Shown here piece after piece: positions 8,859 to 19,180 of a stretch of DNA of 64,000 nucleotides. Origin of the DNA: Motilimonas cestriensis (GTDB lineage Bacteria; Pseudomonadota; Gammaproteobacteria; Enterobacterales; CBDFNC01); assembly GCF_021295315.1 (NCBI RefSeq), contig NZ_JAIMJA010000001.1:186001-250000 (forward strand). Direction: 5' to 3'. Numbering within the stretch: position 1 is the stretch's first letter; each line of letters starts with the position of its first letter. The notes under the pieces were generated by a model, which worked only from the letters and a program-made list of their open reading frames with translations, had not been told where the DNA came from and made no database searches. A program made the translations under genes and the position numbers.

Positions 8859-9701
8859 TTATTTGATTCCCGCGGTCATAAATGACTGCATAAATTGGCG
8901 CTGAAAAATTAAAAAGATAGCCAGTAATGGCGCAATAGCGATTAAGGTTCCGGCACTTAATACGCCCCAATCGACCCCAGTTTCAGGTGAGCCAAAAAGT
9001 GCTAAGCCCACTGTAACAGGCCGACTTGCTTCGGTGTTTGTGATCACCAATGGCCATAAAAAATTATTCCAATGGTAACTCACTGAAACCAGTGCATAAG
9101 CAAGATAAGTCGGCTTAGCCAGCGGCACATACACTTTAACTAATATCGCAAGTGGCCCTAAACCTTCAATTCGGGCGGCGTCGTGCAGCTCTTGGGGCAT
9201 TTGTTTAAATGTTTGGCGCAGTAAGAAGATACCAAACGCGCTGGCAATGTAGGGCAAGGCAATGCCCAAGTAACTATCAACCGCCCCTAGTTGAGCAATA
9301 AACTGATAATTTTCACTGATGAGTATTTCTGGCATCACCATCAATTGCAGTAATATCAATACAAAGACAACATTGCGACCGGTAAATTTGACTCTTGCTA
9401 AGGCGTAACCTGCCAGTGTGCATACCAGTAATTGGGCAATGAGCAAGATCGAAACACTGGCAAAAGTATTGATTAAATAGCGGGTAAAAGGCGCCATTTG
9501 CCAAGCTTGTTGAAAATTATCTAAGCTGATTGGCTCGCTTAAATCGAAAGTAATTGCCGCGGAGCCGGTATGAAGCGACGCCCACAGCATATAAAGCAAG
9601 GGCGAGATCCAGAGCAACGCCAATACCCACGCGGCAAGGGTATTACTCGCACTAAACCATTTAATGGATGCCGCTGAGCCCTTAGCGGAATTGATACTCA
9701 T
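8859..9701 (-). CDS. ABC importer permease, UgpE/MalG type
   Basis: 280 residues with six predicted membrane helices and the inner-membrane permease motif EAA---G seen as LHDAARIEGLGPLAILVKVYVP. It is the second permease of a carbohydrate-uptake-1 family importer, closest in organisation to UgpE of the sn-glycerol-3-phosphate/glycerophosphodiester system. Its start overlaps the stop of the preceding permease by 4 bp (ATGA), showing translational coupling. Glycerol-phosphate is suggested by the GlpR-like regulator and the UgpB-like receptor, but sugars or polyols cannot be excluded. Confidence 0.85.
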   Translation of the reverse strand: MSINSAKGSAASIKWFSASNTLAAWVLALLWISPLLYMLWASLHTGSAAITFDLSEPISLDNFQQAWQMAPFTRYLINTFASVSILLIAQLLVCTLAGYALARVKFTGRNVVFVLILLQLMVMPEILISENYQFIAQLGAVDSYLGIALPYIASAFGIFLLRQTFKQMPQELHDAARIEGLGPLAILVKVYVPLAKPTYLAYALVSVSYHWNNFLWPLVITNTEASRPVTVGLALFGSPETGVDWGVLSAGTLIAIAPLLAIFLIFQRQFMQSFMTAGIK

Positions 9702-10594
9702 TGGTAATGTACCTTATTGCGAGATAAAGCAAATTGCAGCGCCGAAACAAGCGCTAGCACCGCCAACAAAAACAAGGTTTGAGTAGCAGCATAAGGTTGA
9801 TCTAAATAAGAAAACGCAGTTTCATAAATATAGTAAAGCAACAAAGTGCTGGCGTTATTTGGCCCACCTTTAGTAAGAATAAATAAGTGGTCAACCAACT
9901 TAAACGCGTTAATCAATGCATTAATCAGGACAAATAAAGTTGTCGGAGCCAGTAACGGCATGACCACCTTACGAAATCGATACCATCGACTCGGCGACTC
10001 AAGCCGAGCGGCTTCGATAAGATCACTGGGCAACGATTGCAGCGCCGCAAGATAAAAAATCATAAAGAACCCCGCTTCCTTCCAGATAGTTAACATCATT
10101 AGTGCGCCTAATGAGGTGTCGGGATCCCCCAGCCAGTTATAGCCATTAATACCAAATACGCTTAAAAAACGGTTCAGCAAGCCAATATTGGGTTCATAAA
10201 AAAACAGCCATACGTTGGCAGCGGCCACCATAGGTAACAAGGTGGGTAGAAAAAAACCTAACCGTAAAAAACTGCGCCCTTTGAGCTTTTGGTTAACCCA
10301 AAGCGCCATGGTTAAGGCGAGAATAACGGAGGTTGGCACCGTGAATAGTGCATACCAAGCGTTATTGGTCAGCGCTTTGATGAACACCGGATCGTCGGCG
10401 AGATAATGAACGTTATCAAAGCCAGTGTAGAGCGTTGAGCCTGAACCGGTTGAGCTAAAAAAGCTGCTAAAAATACTATTAATCACCGGAAGGTAGGTAA
10501 ACGCCCCCAATAGTGTTAACGCAGGTAGCAAACATAACCAAGCAAAAACCCATGGCTGACGACGCCAAGGGGACGTAAACAAAAAATTGCGCAT
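9698..10594 (-). CDS. ABC importer permease, UgpA/MalF type
   Basis: 298 residues, six membrane helices, with the coupling motif as LIEAARLESPSRWYRFRKVV before a conserved PLLAPTT. A stretch FILTKGGPNNASTLLLYYIY is typical of CUT1 first permeases. It pairs with the overlapping downstream permease. A 62-bp gap containing a hairpin separates it from the receptor gene upstream, so less permease than receptor is likely made. The substrate inference is shared with the operon. Confidence 0.85.
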   Translation of the reverse strand: MRNFLFTSPWRRQPWVFAWLCLLPALTLLGAFTYLPVINSIFSSFFSSTGSGSTLYTGFDNVHYLADDPVFIKALTNNAWYALFTVPTSVILALTMALWVNQKLKGRSFLRLGFFLPTLLPMVAAANVWLFFYEPNIGLLNRFLSVFGINGYNWLGDPDTSLGALMMLTIWKEAGFFMIFYLAALQSLPSDLIEAARLESPSRWYRFRKVVMPLLAPTTLFVLINALINAFKLVDHLFILTKGGPNNASTLLLYYIYETAFSYLDQPYAATQTLFLLAVLALVSALQFALSRNKVHYQ

Positions 10595-10607
10595 AATGTT
10601 CTCAAAT

Positions 10608-10628
10608 AGCGAGAGCGAGGCTCTCGCT
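10608..10628 (-). promoter_or_regulatory. Intercistronic hairpin between receptor and permease genes
   Basis: Perfect 8-bp inverted repeat AGCGAGAG / CTCTCGCT with a 5-base loop and no U-tract. Hairpins just after a binding-protein gene commonly protect the 3' end of that mRNA segment and thin out downstream expression, as between malE and malF. That role is inferred from position. Confidence 0.5.
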
Positions 10629-10656
10629 GTGTTGATCGTTTCAGTGAGTCGATTGA

Positions 10657-11937
10657 CTAAGAGCGATGTTTACGCAGCACCCGCTCAGCTTGTGCTTGCG
10701 CCGAGTCTAAGGCCGCTTTAGGTGGTTGCTGGCCAATTAAAGCCGATTGGATCGCATCATCAAGCATTTTGCGTACGCGTCCTGCTTGATACGTCGCCAA
10801 TTCAGCAGTGGCATGCTCAAGCTGATCACGGGCCACCAGCGCTTGCGGCACTTTTTTCGTGTAGTCGATTAGGCTTTCAGTGTCATAAGCGGCGCTGCTA
10901 ACGCCCACATAGCCAGTGGTCTTACTCCATTGCGCAGATTGCTCTGGCGATGTCATAAATTTGATCAACTCAAAGGCGGCTTGTTGCTCTTGCTCGCTGC
11001 CGTTGCGAAATAGATAAAAATTGCCGCCACCGGTGGGAGAGCCTTGCTCAATATTGCCAGGTAGCTGCGCTACACCCACATCAAAGGTTGCATTTTTCAA
11101 CACCGCGGTCAGGTTGCCGGTACTGTGCCACATCATGGCTGTTTTTTGCTCGAGGAAATTTTGACGTAATGTTCCCCATTCGATGGTGCCCTTTGGCATT
11201 ACTTGATCTTTGTTACTCAAGTCGAGCCAAAACTGCAATGCTTCCACGGTACCGGGACTGTTAAAGTTTACCTGAGTACCGTCGGCGCTCATTAAGCGTT
11301 CACCATTTTGCTTGGTTAATGCGCCAAACATCCAATAAGGATAACCCGTTGAAGGGATCATTAAACCCCAACGCTCTACTTCCGCGGCACTGTTTTTCTT
11401 CACTAGTTTGGCAGCGGTTTTACGAAGCGCTTGCCATGTTGTTGGTGGTTTTTCAGGATCAAGGCCAGCCGCACGAAAAGCGTCTTTGTTGTAATACATG
11501 ACGATAGTGGAGCGCTGAAAAGGGACCCCCCACGTTTTTTGCTCAGATTGTCCATTTTCCATTAGCGCTGGATAAAAGCTGTTAAGCCACGCTTTATCTT
11601 CAGGCGTTTTCACAAAGTCATCAAAGGGTCTGATCACGCCCATGTCTTTTAGTTCAAGCATATCAATGGAAAACAGTACCGATGTTTGCACTGGCTCGCC
11701 GCCTTTTAGTGCAGCAAGGGCTTTTATACGAGCATCATTATAATTACCCGCATAAATTGCATTAACGGAGATGTCAGGGTGTTGCCCTTCAAATTTTTCG
11801 ATCATGCCGTCAACCACTTCAGTCAGCGGCCCCCCGACGGCAACCGGGTAATACATGGTTAATTCAGTGGCAGCATTTACCGAGCATGCCGAAACACTCA
11901 GCACGGTGCCGCACAGCCATTTACGCAAAGTCAACAT
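10657..11937 (-). CDS. Periplasmic substrate-binding protein, UgpB-like
   Basis: 426 residues with an N-terminal signal peptide (KWLCGTVLSVSACSVNA, cleavage likely after VNA). Mature sequence is a family-1 solute-binding protein; YAGNYNDARIKALAALKGG near the N-terminus resembles the UgpB region around the ligand pocket. The start is the ATG at 11937: AAGGAAA lies 8 bases upstream, whereas an in-frame TTG at 11943 is too close to that site. It overlaps the 3' end of the ATPase gene by 17 bp. UgpB family members bind glycerol-3-phosphate or glycerophosphodiesters; exact specificity is inferred. Confidence 0.82.
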   Translation of the reverse strand: MLTLRKWLCGTVLSVSACSVNAATELTMYYPVAVGGPLTEVVDGMIEKFEGQHPDISVNAIYAGNYNDARIKALAALKGGEPVQTSVLFSIDMLELKDMGVIRPFDDFVKTPEDKAWLNSFYPALMENGQSEQKTWGVPFQRSTIVMYYNKDAFRAAGLDPEKPPTTWQALRKTAAKLVKKNSAAEVERWGLMIPSTGYPYWMFGALTKQNGERLMSADGTQVNFNSPGTVEALQFWLDLSNKDQVMPKGTIEWGTLRQNFLEQKTAMMWHSTGNLTAVLKNATFDVGVAQLPGNIEQGSPTGGGNFYLFRNGSEQEQQAAFELIKFMTSPEQSAQWSKTTGYVGVSSAAYDTESLIDYTKKVPQALVARDQLEHATAELATYQAGRVRKMLDDAIQSALIGQQPPKAALDSAQAQAERVLRKHRS

Positions 11938-12940
11938 AGTCAATTTCCTTTTCTGTTAGCGATATTCGTTGTTTCGTTTGTGGACAAAAATAGTGGCAGT
12001 CTTGTTGCGACCACTGCAGATAAAGCTGAGTACCTAGCCGAAACTGAGGTGCGCCAGCCACTTTGATACAGATAGATTGCTCTTGATACGTGGCGGTAAG
12101 TAACGTGCAGTCACCCTGATAATCCATTTTGACGAGCGTACAAGGTAAGCCGTGCTCTGCCAGTGATAAATCTTCGGGGCGGATGCCGAGCAGGTATTGG
12201 TGATCGTGGCAACGAAATATATTCATCGCAGGCGAGCCAATAAACTGCGCCGCAAAAATTGTTTTAGGGGATTGATAAAGTGAATGCGGCGAACCACACT
12301 GCTCCACATTGCCTTGGTTTAGCAACACCACCTGATCGGCCATCGACATGGCTTCAACTTGATCATGGGTCACATACACCACTGTCAGCCCTAGCTGTTG
12401 TTGCAACGCCCTCAATTCATGGCGCATTTGCGCTCTTAATTTCGCGTCAAGGTTACTCAAGGGCTCGTCCATTAGACACACTGGGTGTTGTGACACAATC
12501 GCCCGCGCTAAAGCAACGCGTTGACATTGCCCCCCTGACAATTCTGCGGGCTGCTTGTGCTGGTGTGCCTCTAAAGAAACCAATGCTAAGGCATGTTTTA
12601 AGCGCTCTTGTTGCTCAGCTTTAGGCAACTTTCTGGCTTTAAGGCCAAACAGAATATTGTCATTAACACTTAAATGCGGAAACAAAGCATAGGATTGAAA
12701 CACCATACTGATCCCGCGTTGTGACGGCTCTAAATCGGTAATGTCTTGACCTTTTAAGAAAAACTGACCACTAGAAGGCGATTCTAAACCCGCTAGTATT
12801 CTTAATAAGGTAGTTTTACCACAACCTGATGGACCCAGTAGTGCAACGAACTGTCCTTGCTCGACACGTAAACTAATGTCATTGAGCGCTTTATATTCAT
12901 GCCATTGCTTACTGATGTTACGCAGTTCAAGCTCACTCAT
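11921..12940 (-). CDS. ABC importer ATP-binding protein, UgpC/MalK type
   Basis: 339 residues. The ATPase domain has Walker A GPSGCGKTT, signature LSGGQCQRVALARA, Walker B CLMDEPLSNLDAKLR and the switch His in YVTHDQ. A C-terminal TOBE/OB region follows (residues about 235-335, with LLGIRPEDLSL). It is the cytoplasmic motor for the two permeases downstream. It overlaps the regulator gene by 8 bp and the receptor gene by 17 bp, so the whole set is one operon. MalK-type ATPases are shared among CUT1 systems, so the substrate cannot be read from it. Confidence 0.88.
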   Translation of the reverse strand: MSELELRNISKQWHEYKALNDISLRVEQGQFVALLGPSGCGKTTLLRILAGLESPSSGQFFLKGQDITDLEPSQRGISMVFQSYALFPHLSVNDNILFGLKARKLPKAEQQERLKHALALVSLEAHQHKQPAELSGGQCQRVALARAIVSQHPVCLMDEPLSNLDAKLRAQMRHELRALQQQLGLTVVYVTHDQVEAMSMADQVVLLNQGNVEQCGSPHSLYQSPKTIFAAQFIGSPAMNIFRCHDHQYLLGIRPEDLSLAEHGLPCTLVKMDYQGDCTLLTATYQEQSICIKVAGAPQFRLGTQLYLQWSQQDCHYFCPQTKQRISLTEKEIDYVDFA

Positions 12941-13700
12941 TAATAGAGTCTCCTAGGTGAATATCTACCTGATGCTGTTGGCAAAGGTGTTGTAGGGCAG
13001 GAATATTTTTTTCAATAAATAGATCATCAATGGCAGATAAGTGCGCCACTCGGGCATTCGCAGCGCGTTGATATTTCGTGCTATCGGCGAGCAAAAATTT
13101 ACGTTGGCTATTAGCCAGCAACGCTCTGGTTAATTCGGCCTCTTCAGGCTGAAATTCAAATAACGCACCTTGCTCATCAATAGCCGCAACGCCACATAAT
13201 GCAATGTCAGCACGAAACTGATGGATGAACTGCGTGGTATGAAAACCACTGGTATCTTGATCTTGAGTGCGTAATTTGCCACCCGCAACCCAAGTTTCAA
13301 TATTCTCGAAAGCGGTTAATTTCATCACCGCATGCAGGTTGTTAGTGATAACAGTAAGGGCGATATCTTTGGGTAAAACCTCTAACACTTGCGCGACGGT
13401 GCTACCGTAACCAAGGAACACCGTGCTCTCAGGTAATAAATAGTTAACCACCTGACGGGCTATCGCTCGTTTGGCGTCAATATTGTGAACTTTGCGCTGG
13501 GCATAAGCCTTATTGGTATTGGCAGCCAATAAGGCAACGCCGCCATGCTGACGCCGGGCTAATCCGCGCTCACACAGATCATTAATAGTGCGTCGAATCG
13601 TTTGCGTGGTGACCGCATATTCATCCGCGAGTGATTCCGTGCTGATATAGCCATCACGCTTTAACCGCTGCAAAATGTCTTGTTGACGTTGGTTTAACAC
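12933..13700 (-). CDS. DeoR/GlpR-family transcriptional repressor
   Basis: 255 residues from a GTG start at 13700 (LNQRQQDILQRLKRDGYIST onward), preceded by AAGGCGG. An ATG at 13754 would add 18 odd residues, has no ribosome site and lies inside a palindromic operator, so I reject it. An N-terminal winged HTH with TTQTIRRTINDLCERGLARR is followed by a sugar-phosphate-sensing DeoR C-terminal domain whose pattern (FIHQFRADIALCGVAAID, FEFQPEEAELTRALLANSQR) is closest to GlpR, the glycerol-3-phosphate repressor. It heads the ABC operon and probably represses it until a phosphorylated ligand binds. Confidence 0.85.
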   Translation of the reverse strand: MLNQRQQDILQRLKRDGYISTESLADEYAVTTQTIRRTINDLCERGLARRQHGGVALLAANTNKAYAQRKVHNIDAKRAIARQVVNYLLPESTVFLGYGSTVAQVLEVLPKDIALTVITNNLHAVMKLTAFENIETWVAGGKLRTQDQDTSGFHTTQFIHQFRADIALCGVAAIDEQGALFEFQPEEAELTRALLANSQRKFLLADSTKYQRAANARVAHLSAIDDLFIEKNIPALQHLCQQHQVDIHLGDSINE

Positions 13701-14054
13701 AATCCGCCTTACCTGCCTTAGATGTTGATGAAACCTCAAGCGCCTTAGGTTCATATGAAAACAATAATGTTCATATGAATGTACGAGAATTGTATGACGC
13801 TTAATTGACTAAGACATGACCGTTAAGTGAAACTGGCAAAATACCAAAAAGGTGCTATTGCGATCAGATCTGGCCCCTTGTTTAAAAAAAAGGGGCTTAA
13901 AACAGCGCTTATTACACGGTTTATTAACGACTCAAGGGAGCAGCTTGGCTGCGGCTTGTTGAATTACTTGGCCAGAATGCGGATATCCCTTCACCCTGCT
14001 TTTCATTGTGATATTCTAGCGCCCTGTGTTTAGCGCCAATTTAACGGAAACCAT
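13701..14054. other. Divergent regulatory interval between the GlpR-like gene and ycaO
   Basis: 354 bp holding the tandem palindrome operator, presumably the ycaO promoter, and a 7-bp inverted repeat (GCCCCTT / AAGGGGC, 13873-13896) around an A-rich loop. A short open frame at 13827-14033 lacks a ribosome site and family resemblance, so I see no gene. Confidence 0.5.
13750..13779 (-). promoter_or_regulatory. Candidate operator: two identical palindromes 20 bp apart
   Basis: The perfect 10-bp palindrome TTCATATGAA occurs at 13750-13759 and again at 13770-13779, about two helical turns apart, just upstream of the repressor's GTG start. Tandem operators on one DNA face suit a tetrameric DeoR-family repressor. 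Autoregulation of the ABC operon is inferred. Confidence 0.55.
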
Positions 14055-15848
14055 ATGTCACGAATTGAAACCAACTCTGCCCTCACCTTTATTACAGGTA
14101 AAGACGCCGCTCTAGAGGACTCCATTGAAACCATGCAAACCAAGCTAAAAAGCGTTGGTTTTGATATTGAAGAGGCGTCATGGCTAAATCCTGTACCTAA
14201 TGTGTGGTCTGTGCATATTCGTGACAAGGACTGTCCACTGTGTTTTACCAATGGTAAAGGCGCCAGTAAAAAAGCCGCTTTAGCCAGCGCCTTAGGTGAG
14301 TTTTTTGAACGTTTAAGCTGTAACTATTTTTGGGCTGATTTCTACTTAGGTAAAAAAAATGCACAAAGTGATTTCGTGCATTATCCAAACGAGAAATGGT
14401 TTAACTTAACCGATGACAACAGCCTGCCAGCGGGCATGCTAGATGATTATTTACGCCAACATTACAACCCACAAAATGAGCTCACCGCGCGTCACTTAGT
14501 GGATTTTAACTCTGGTAATGAAAAGCGCGGTATTTGCGCCCTGCCCTTTACTCGCCAAGACAATCAAGAAACCGTTTATATTCCAATGAATATCGTGGCG
14601 AACTTGTATGTCAGTAATGGCATGTCGGCAGGTAACACGCGCACCGAAGCGCGGGTACAAGCCTTATCTGAATTATTTGAGCGCAGTGTAAAAAATAAAA
14701 TTATTGCTGATGGTATCAGTTTGCCTGAAATTCCAGCCAAAGTGATCGCCAGCTACCCAAGCATTAAAGCGTCAATTGATAAGCTAGAAGCAGAAGGCTT
14801 TCCTATTTATAGCTACGACGCTTCCTTAGGCGGTAAATACCCAGTGATATGTGTGGTATTACTTAACCCTACTAATGGCACTTGCTTTGCTTCTTTTGGC
14901 GCACACCCTAAATTTGAAGTGGCTTTTGAGCGCACTGTGACTGAATTACTTCAAGGTCGTAGTTTAAAAGACTTAGACGTGTTTTACCCACCGACATTTG
15001 ATAATGATGACGTGGCCGATCACCACAACCTTGAAACCCACTTTATTGACAGTGCCGGTTTGATCTCGTGGGATTTATTCAAGAAAAAAGCCGACTATGA
15101 GTTTGTTCATTGGAACAGCGAAGGCAGCTCACCTGATGAATTTGATGCGCTAATGGCCGCATTTGATGACATTGACCAGCCTGTGTATATTGCCGATTAC
15201 GAGCACTTAAATGTGTACTCATGTCGTATTCTGGCGCCGGGCTTATCTGAAATTTACCCGGTTGAAGATTTAGTATGGCGCAATAATACCGGCGGTAACA
15301 AGCTGCGCAAGTTGATGTTTAAACTATCGAAAAACTGGTTTGACCAAAAACAGGCAAGCAAAGTGCTCGATTACTTAGATGCACAAGACTACAGCGAACA
15401 AGAGCGGGTATTTGAGCTGATAGGGTTGGCGTTTGAAGCCGGTAATCCATGGAAAACCTTGCGTGTGGGTGAGCTTCGCTGCTTACTTTCAATCACGCTA
15501 GGCGAGCTAGAAGAAGCGCAAGAATGGGCGCAGTGGACCTTAGATTACGGTCAGTCAACCCTTAGCCCTGCGCGCATGCGTTTTTACGACTGTTTAAGCC
15601 AAGCGTTGCAGCTTGAGCTTGACGAGAACCGCAAGCGTAAACAATACCTCAACGTGTTTGAGCGCATGTACAGCGCCGAATTAGTACAGCAAGTGTTTGA
15701 TCTGATCGATTTAAAACAACCAAATAATGGTTTAAGTCCGATCAATTACAAGCTAGAAGGCCAAGCGTTGCATCAAAAACTGCTGCAAGCCTACGATAAA
15801 CTGCAAAAAGCCAAAGCGGCGCACGCAGCGAAGACGCACAAGCTGTAA
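14055..15848 (+). CDS. ycaO: YcaO cyclodehydratase-family protein, ribosomal S12 methylthiolation accessory factor
   Basis: 597 residues, close to the 586 of E. coli YcaO. The YcaO ATP-binding core occupies about residues 50-400, with GKGASKKAALASALGEFFER and the downstream AGNTRTEARVQALSELFERS carrying the acidic Mg/ATP-binding residues. The C-terminal third is helical and TPR-like (GELRCLLSITLGELEEAQEW). YcaO enzymes use ATP to activate amide backbones; the E. coli orthologue is linked to RimO-dependent beta-methylthiolation of ribosomal protein S12. As in E. coli it lies just upstream of pfl genes, but focA is absent here. No azole-peptide precursor or partner genes are nearby, so this is the housekeeping type. 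Confidence 0.92.
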   Translation: MSRIETNSALTFITGKDAALEDSIETMQTKLKSVGFDIEEASWLNPVPNVWSVHIRDKDCPLCFTNGKGASKKAALASALGEFFERLSCNYFWADFYLGKKNAQSDFVHYPNEKWFNLTDDNSLPAGMLDDYLRQHYNPQNELTARHLVDFNSGNEKRGICALPFTRQDNQETVYIPMNIVANLYVSNGMSAGNTRTEARVQALSELFERSVKNKIIADGISLPEIPAKVIASYPSIKASIDKLEAEGFPIYSYDASLGGKYPVICVVLLNPTNGTCFASFGAHPKFEVAFERTVTELLQGRSLKDLDVFYPPTFDNDDVADHHNLETHFIDSAGLISWDLFKKKADYEFVHWNSEGSSPDEFDALMAAFDDIDQPVYIADYEHLNVYSCRILAPGLSEIYPVEDLVWRNNTGGNKLRKLMFKLSKNWFDQKQASKVLDYLDAQDYSEQERVFELIGLAFEAGNPWKTLRVGELRCLLSITLGELEEAQEWAQWTLDYGQSTLSPARMRFYDCLSQALQLELDENRKRKQYLNVFERMYSAELVQQVFDLIDLKQPNNGLSPINYKLEGQALHQKLLQAYDKLQKAKAAHAAKTHKL

Positions 15849-15865
15849 TTAATTTTCGGTCAATT

Positions 15866-15900
15866 ACAACATAGGCAGTCGATTATGCTGCCTATGTTGT
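15866..15900 (+). terminator. Strong hairpin after ycaO
   Basis: Perfect 13-bp inverted repeat ACAACATAGGCAG / CTGCCTATGTTGT with a 9-base loop, 17 bp after the ycaO stop. There is no clear U-tract directly after it, so it may end or stabilise the message. Confidence 0.55.
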
Positions 15901-15945
15901 GCTGATTTGTGATCTTTTTGGCTCAATAAACCCTATCTTAAATAA

Positions 15946-15978
15946 GGTTAAAGACCTTTATTCAAAAGGTTTTTAACC
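15946..15978 (+). terminator. Second long hairpin downstream of ycaO
   Basis: A 13-bp stem (GGTTAAAGACCTT with AAGGTTTTTAACC, one G-U pair in RNA) and a 7-base loop, 45 bp after the first hairpin. It may be a backup terminator or a structured element in front of the pfl promoter region. Confidence 0.4.
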
Positions 15979-16065
15979 CTTACTCGTAATATTTTCTTAG
16001 TGCATGAACTGAAATATCAGCATTGACTAGAAATGTAGTAAAATTACAAAACAAAATCATGATAA

Positions 16066-16079
16066 ATGATCACGATCAA
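16066..16079 (+). promoter_or_regulatory. FNR-type binding site
   Basis: ATGATcacgATCAA matches nine of the ten defined positions of the FNR consensus TTGAT-N4-ATCAA. Its centre at 16072.5 lies 29-35 bp before a TATATT hexamer (16102-16107), the spacing of a class II FNR-activated promoter with a start near 16114. Confidence 0.6.
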
Positions 16080-16101
16080 TTTCCAGCCCCAATCCCTCTG
16101 C

Positions 16102-16107
16102 TATATT
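16102..16107 (+). promoter_or_regulatory. Predicted -10 element of an anaerobic promoter
   Basis: TATATT sits where a -10 box belongs if the FNR-type site at 16066-16079 is centred at -41.5. The transcript would begin near 16114, about 30 bases before the small ORF and 470 before pflB. Confidence 0.45.
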
Positions 16108-16144
16108 TTGTTTCAGAGAATAGAAACGTAGAGGTGAGGAGAGA

Positions 16145-16336
16145 ATGATGACATTATTGATTCAATTACTGCGCATTCTTGATTTTGCCCAAATGGCAAA
16201 TACAGTACTAGCCTTCATCGTTTCACCTCGCGTTTATCACACCACCCAACTGACTACCTTAGCGCTTCAACACCAAGTAATACATGGCATAACAGCCATA
16301 AAAACAGCCGACTTTTCATTATCCAATCATTGCTAA
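16145..16336 (+). CDS. Small ORF, hypothetical 63-residue protein or leader peptide
   Basis: An ATG preceded by GGTGAGGAGAGA, a strong ribosome site, opens a 63-codon frame. The first 30 residues are hydrophobic (LLIQLLRILDF, then MANTVLAFIV), the rest polar and ending in Cys. I recognise no family; it is not FocA. It lies 30 bp after the predicted FNR-dependent start site and about 250 bp before pflB, so it could be a small membrane protein, a translated leader or chance. The ribosome site and promoter spacing are the only support. Confidence 0.3.
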   Translation: MMTLLIQLLRILDFAQMANTVLAFIVSPRVYHTTQLTTLALQHQVIHGITAIKTADFSLSNHC

Positions 16337-16583
16337 GCTTTTATTTAATGATTGATTTAATAAAGAAAACGATTGCTGGTAATAATACTTGGGGTCGATT
16401 AGGCTAGAAGTAAAAATAAAGTGGTTAATAAATAACAACAAGATGAATACTGCTTATGGCCATGGTTAAGATTTCCAGTCCATCATCTTGAAGCATTAAA
16501 ACAACATGGCATGTTAAACATATAGCTGTTAATGGCTTAGTCCATTAATGAAAATTAGTAATACATACTGTAGGAATACCGTT

Positions 16584-18869
<2,286 letters not shown>

Positions 18870-19180
18870 TAGCTCGCTTTAATCTTCGATAACATACATC
18901 TTAGATTAACTTGAGAACCAAAAGCCTTGCTCAGCAAGGCTTTTTTTTGCCTGTTATTTTGAACTCGCACAACCACTGTAGACTGATACGCATGTAGCAA
19001 TAAATTAACCCTTGTGGCTTGCTTTAACACGTTCCAACTCTTTCTTCACTTACTTAATACAAGTCATCCGAAATACACTATTTTTCAGGTTAGTTCTACT
19101 CGACTCTTTTACGCAGCGGGTTCTTTGGTTACAATTACGCTATTGTTCGCTCACGCGAATGCTATTCCTATTAGGTATTT
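18870..19180. other. Interval between pflB and pflA
   Basis: 311 bp with the pflB terminator in the first 80 bp; the rest should contain a separate pflA promoter. A 66-codon open frame at 19012 has no ribosome site and runs into pflA in another frame; I do not regard it as a gene. Confidence 0.5.
18922..18948 (+). terminator. Rho-independent terminator after pflB
   Basis: Stem AAGCCTTGC / GCAAGGCTT around TCA followed by a run of T. It separates pflB from pflA. Confidence 0.88.

Larger units (their letters stand above)
15849..16583. other. Long pfl upstream regulatory region
   Basis: 735 bp between ycaO and pflB, where E. coli carries focA and multiple pfl promoters. It contains two long hairpins, an FNR-type box with a matched -10 element, a 63-codon ORF, and about 250 bp of AT-rich leader before pflB. 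No formate-channel remnant is recognisable. Confidence 0.6.

Noticed and set aside
13701-13754. N-terminal extension of the GlpR-like gene from the ATG at 13754
   Set aside because: The ATG lies inside a palindromic operator, has no ribosome site, and the extra 18 residues are not part of DeoR-family proteins.
14055-15848. YcaO as part of an azole-modified peptide (TOMM) biosynthesis cluster
   Set aside because: No precursor peptide, dehydrogenase, leader-binding or export genes are nearby, and length and neighbourhood match the housekeeping E. coli YcaO.
16519-16540. Two TGTTAA repeats upstream of pflB as an ArcA site
   Set aside because: The repeats are about 15 bp apart, whereas ArcA boxes have a spacing near 11 bp; no third repeat was seen.
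16548-16583. Upstream ATG of pflB at 16548
   Set aside because: It would add 12 residues absent from PflB; the ATG at 16584 aligns with the E. coli N-terminus and has a ribosome site.
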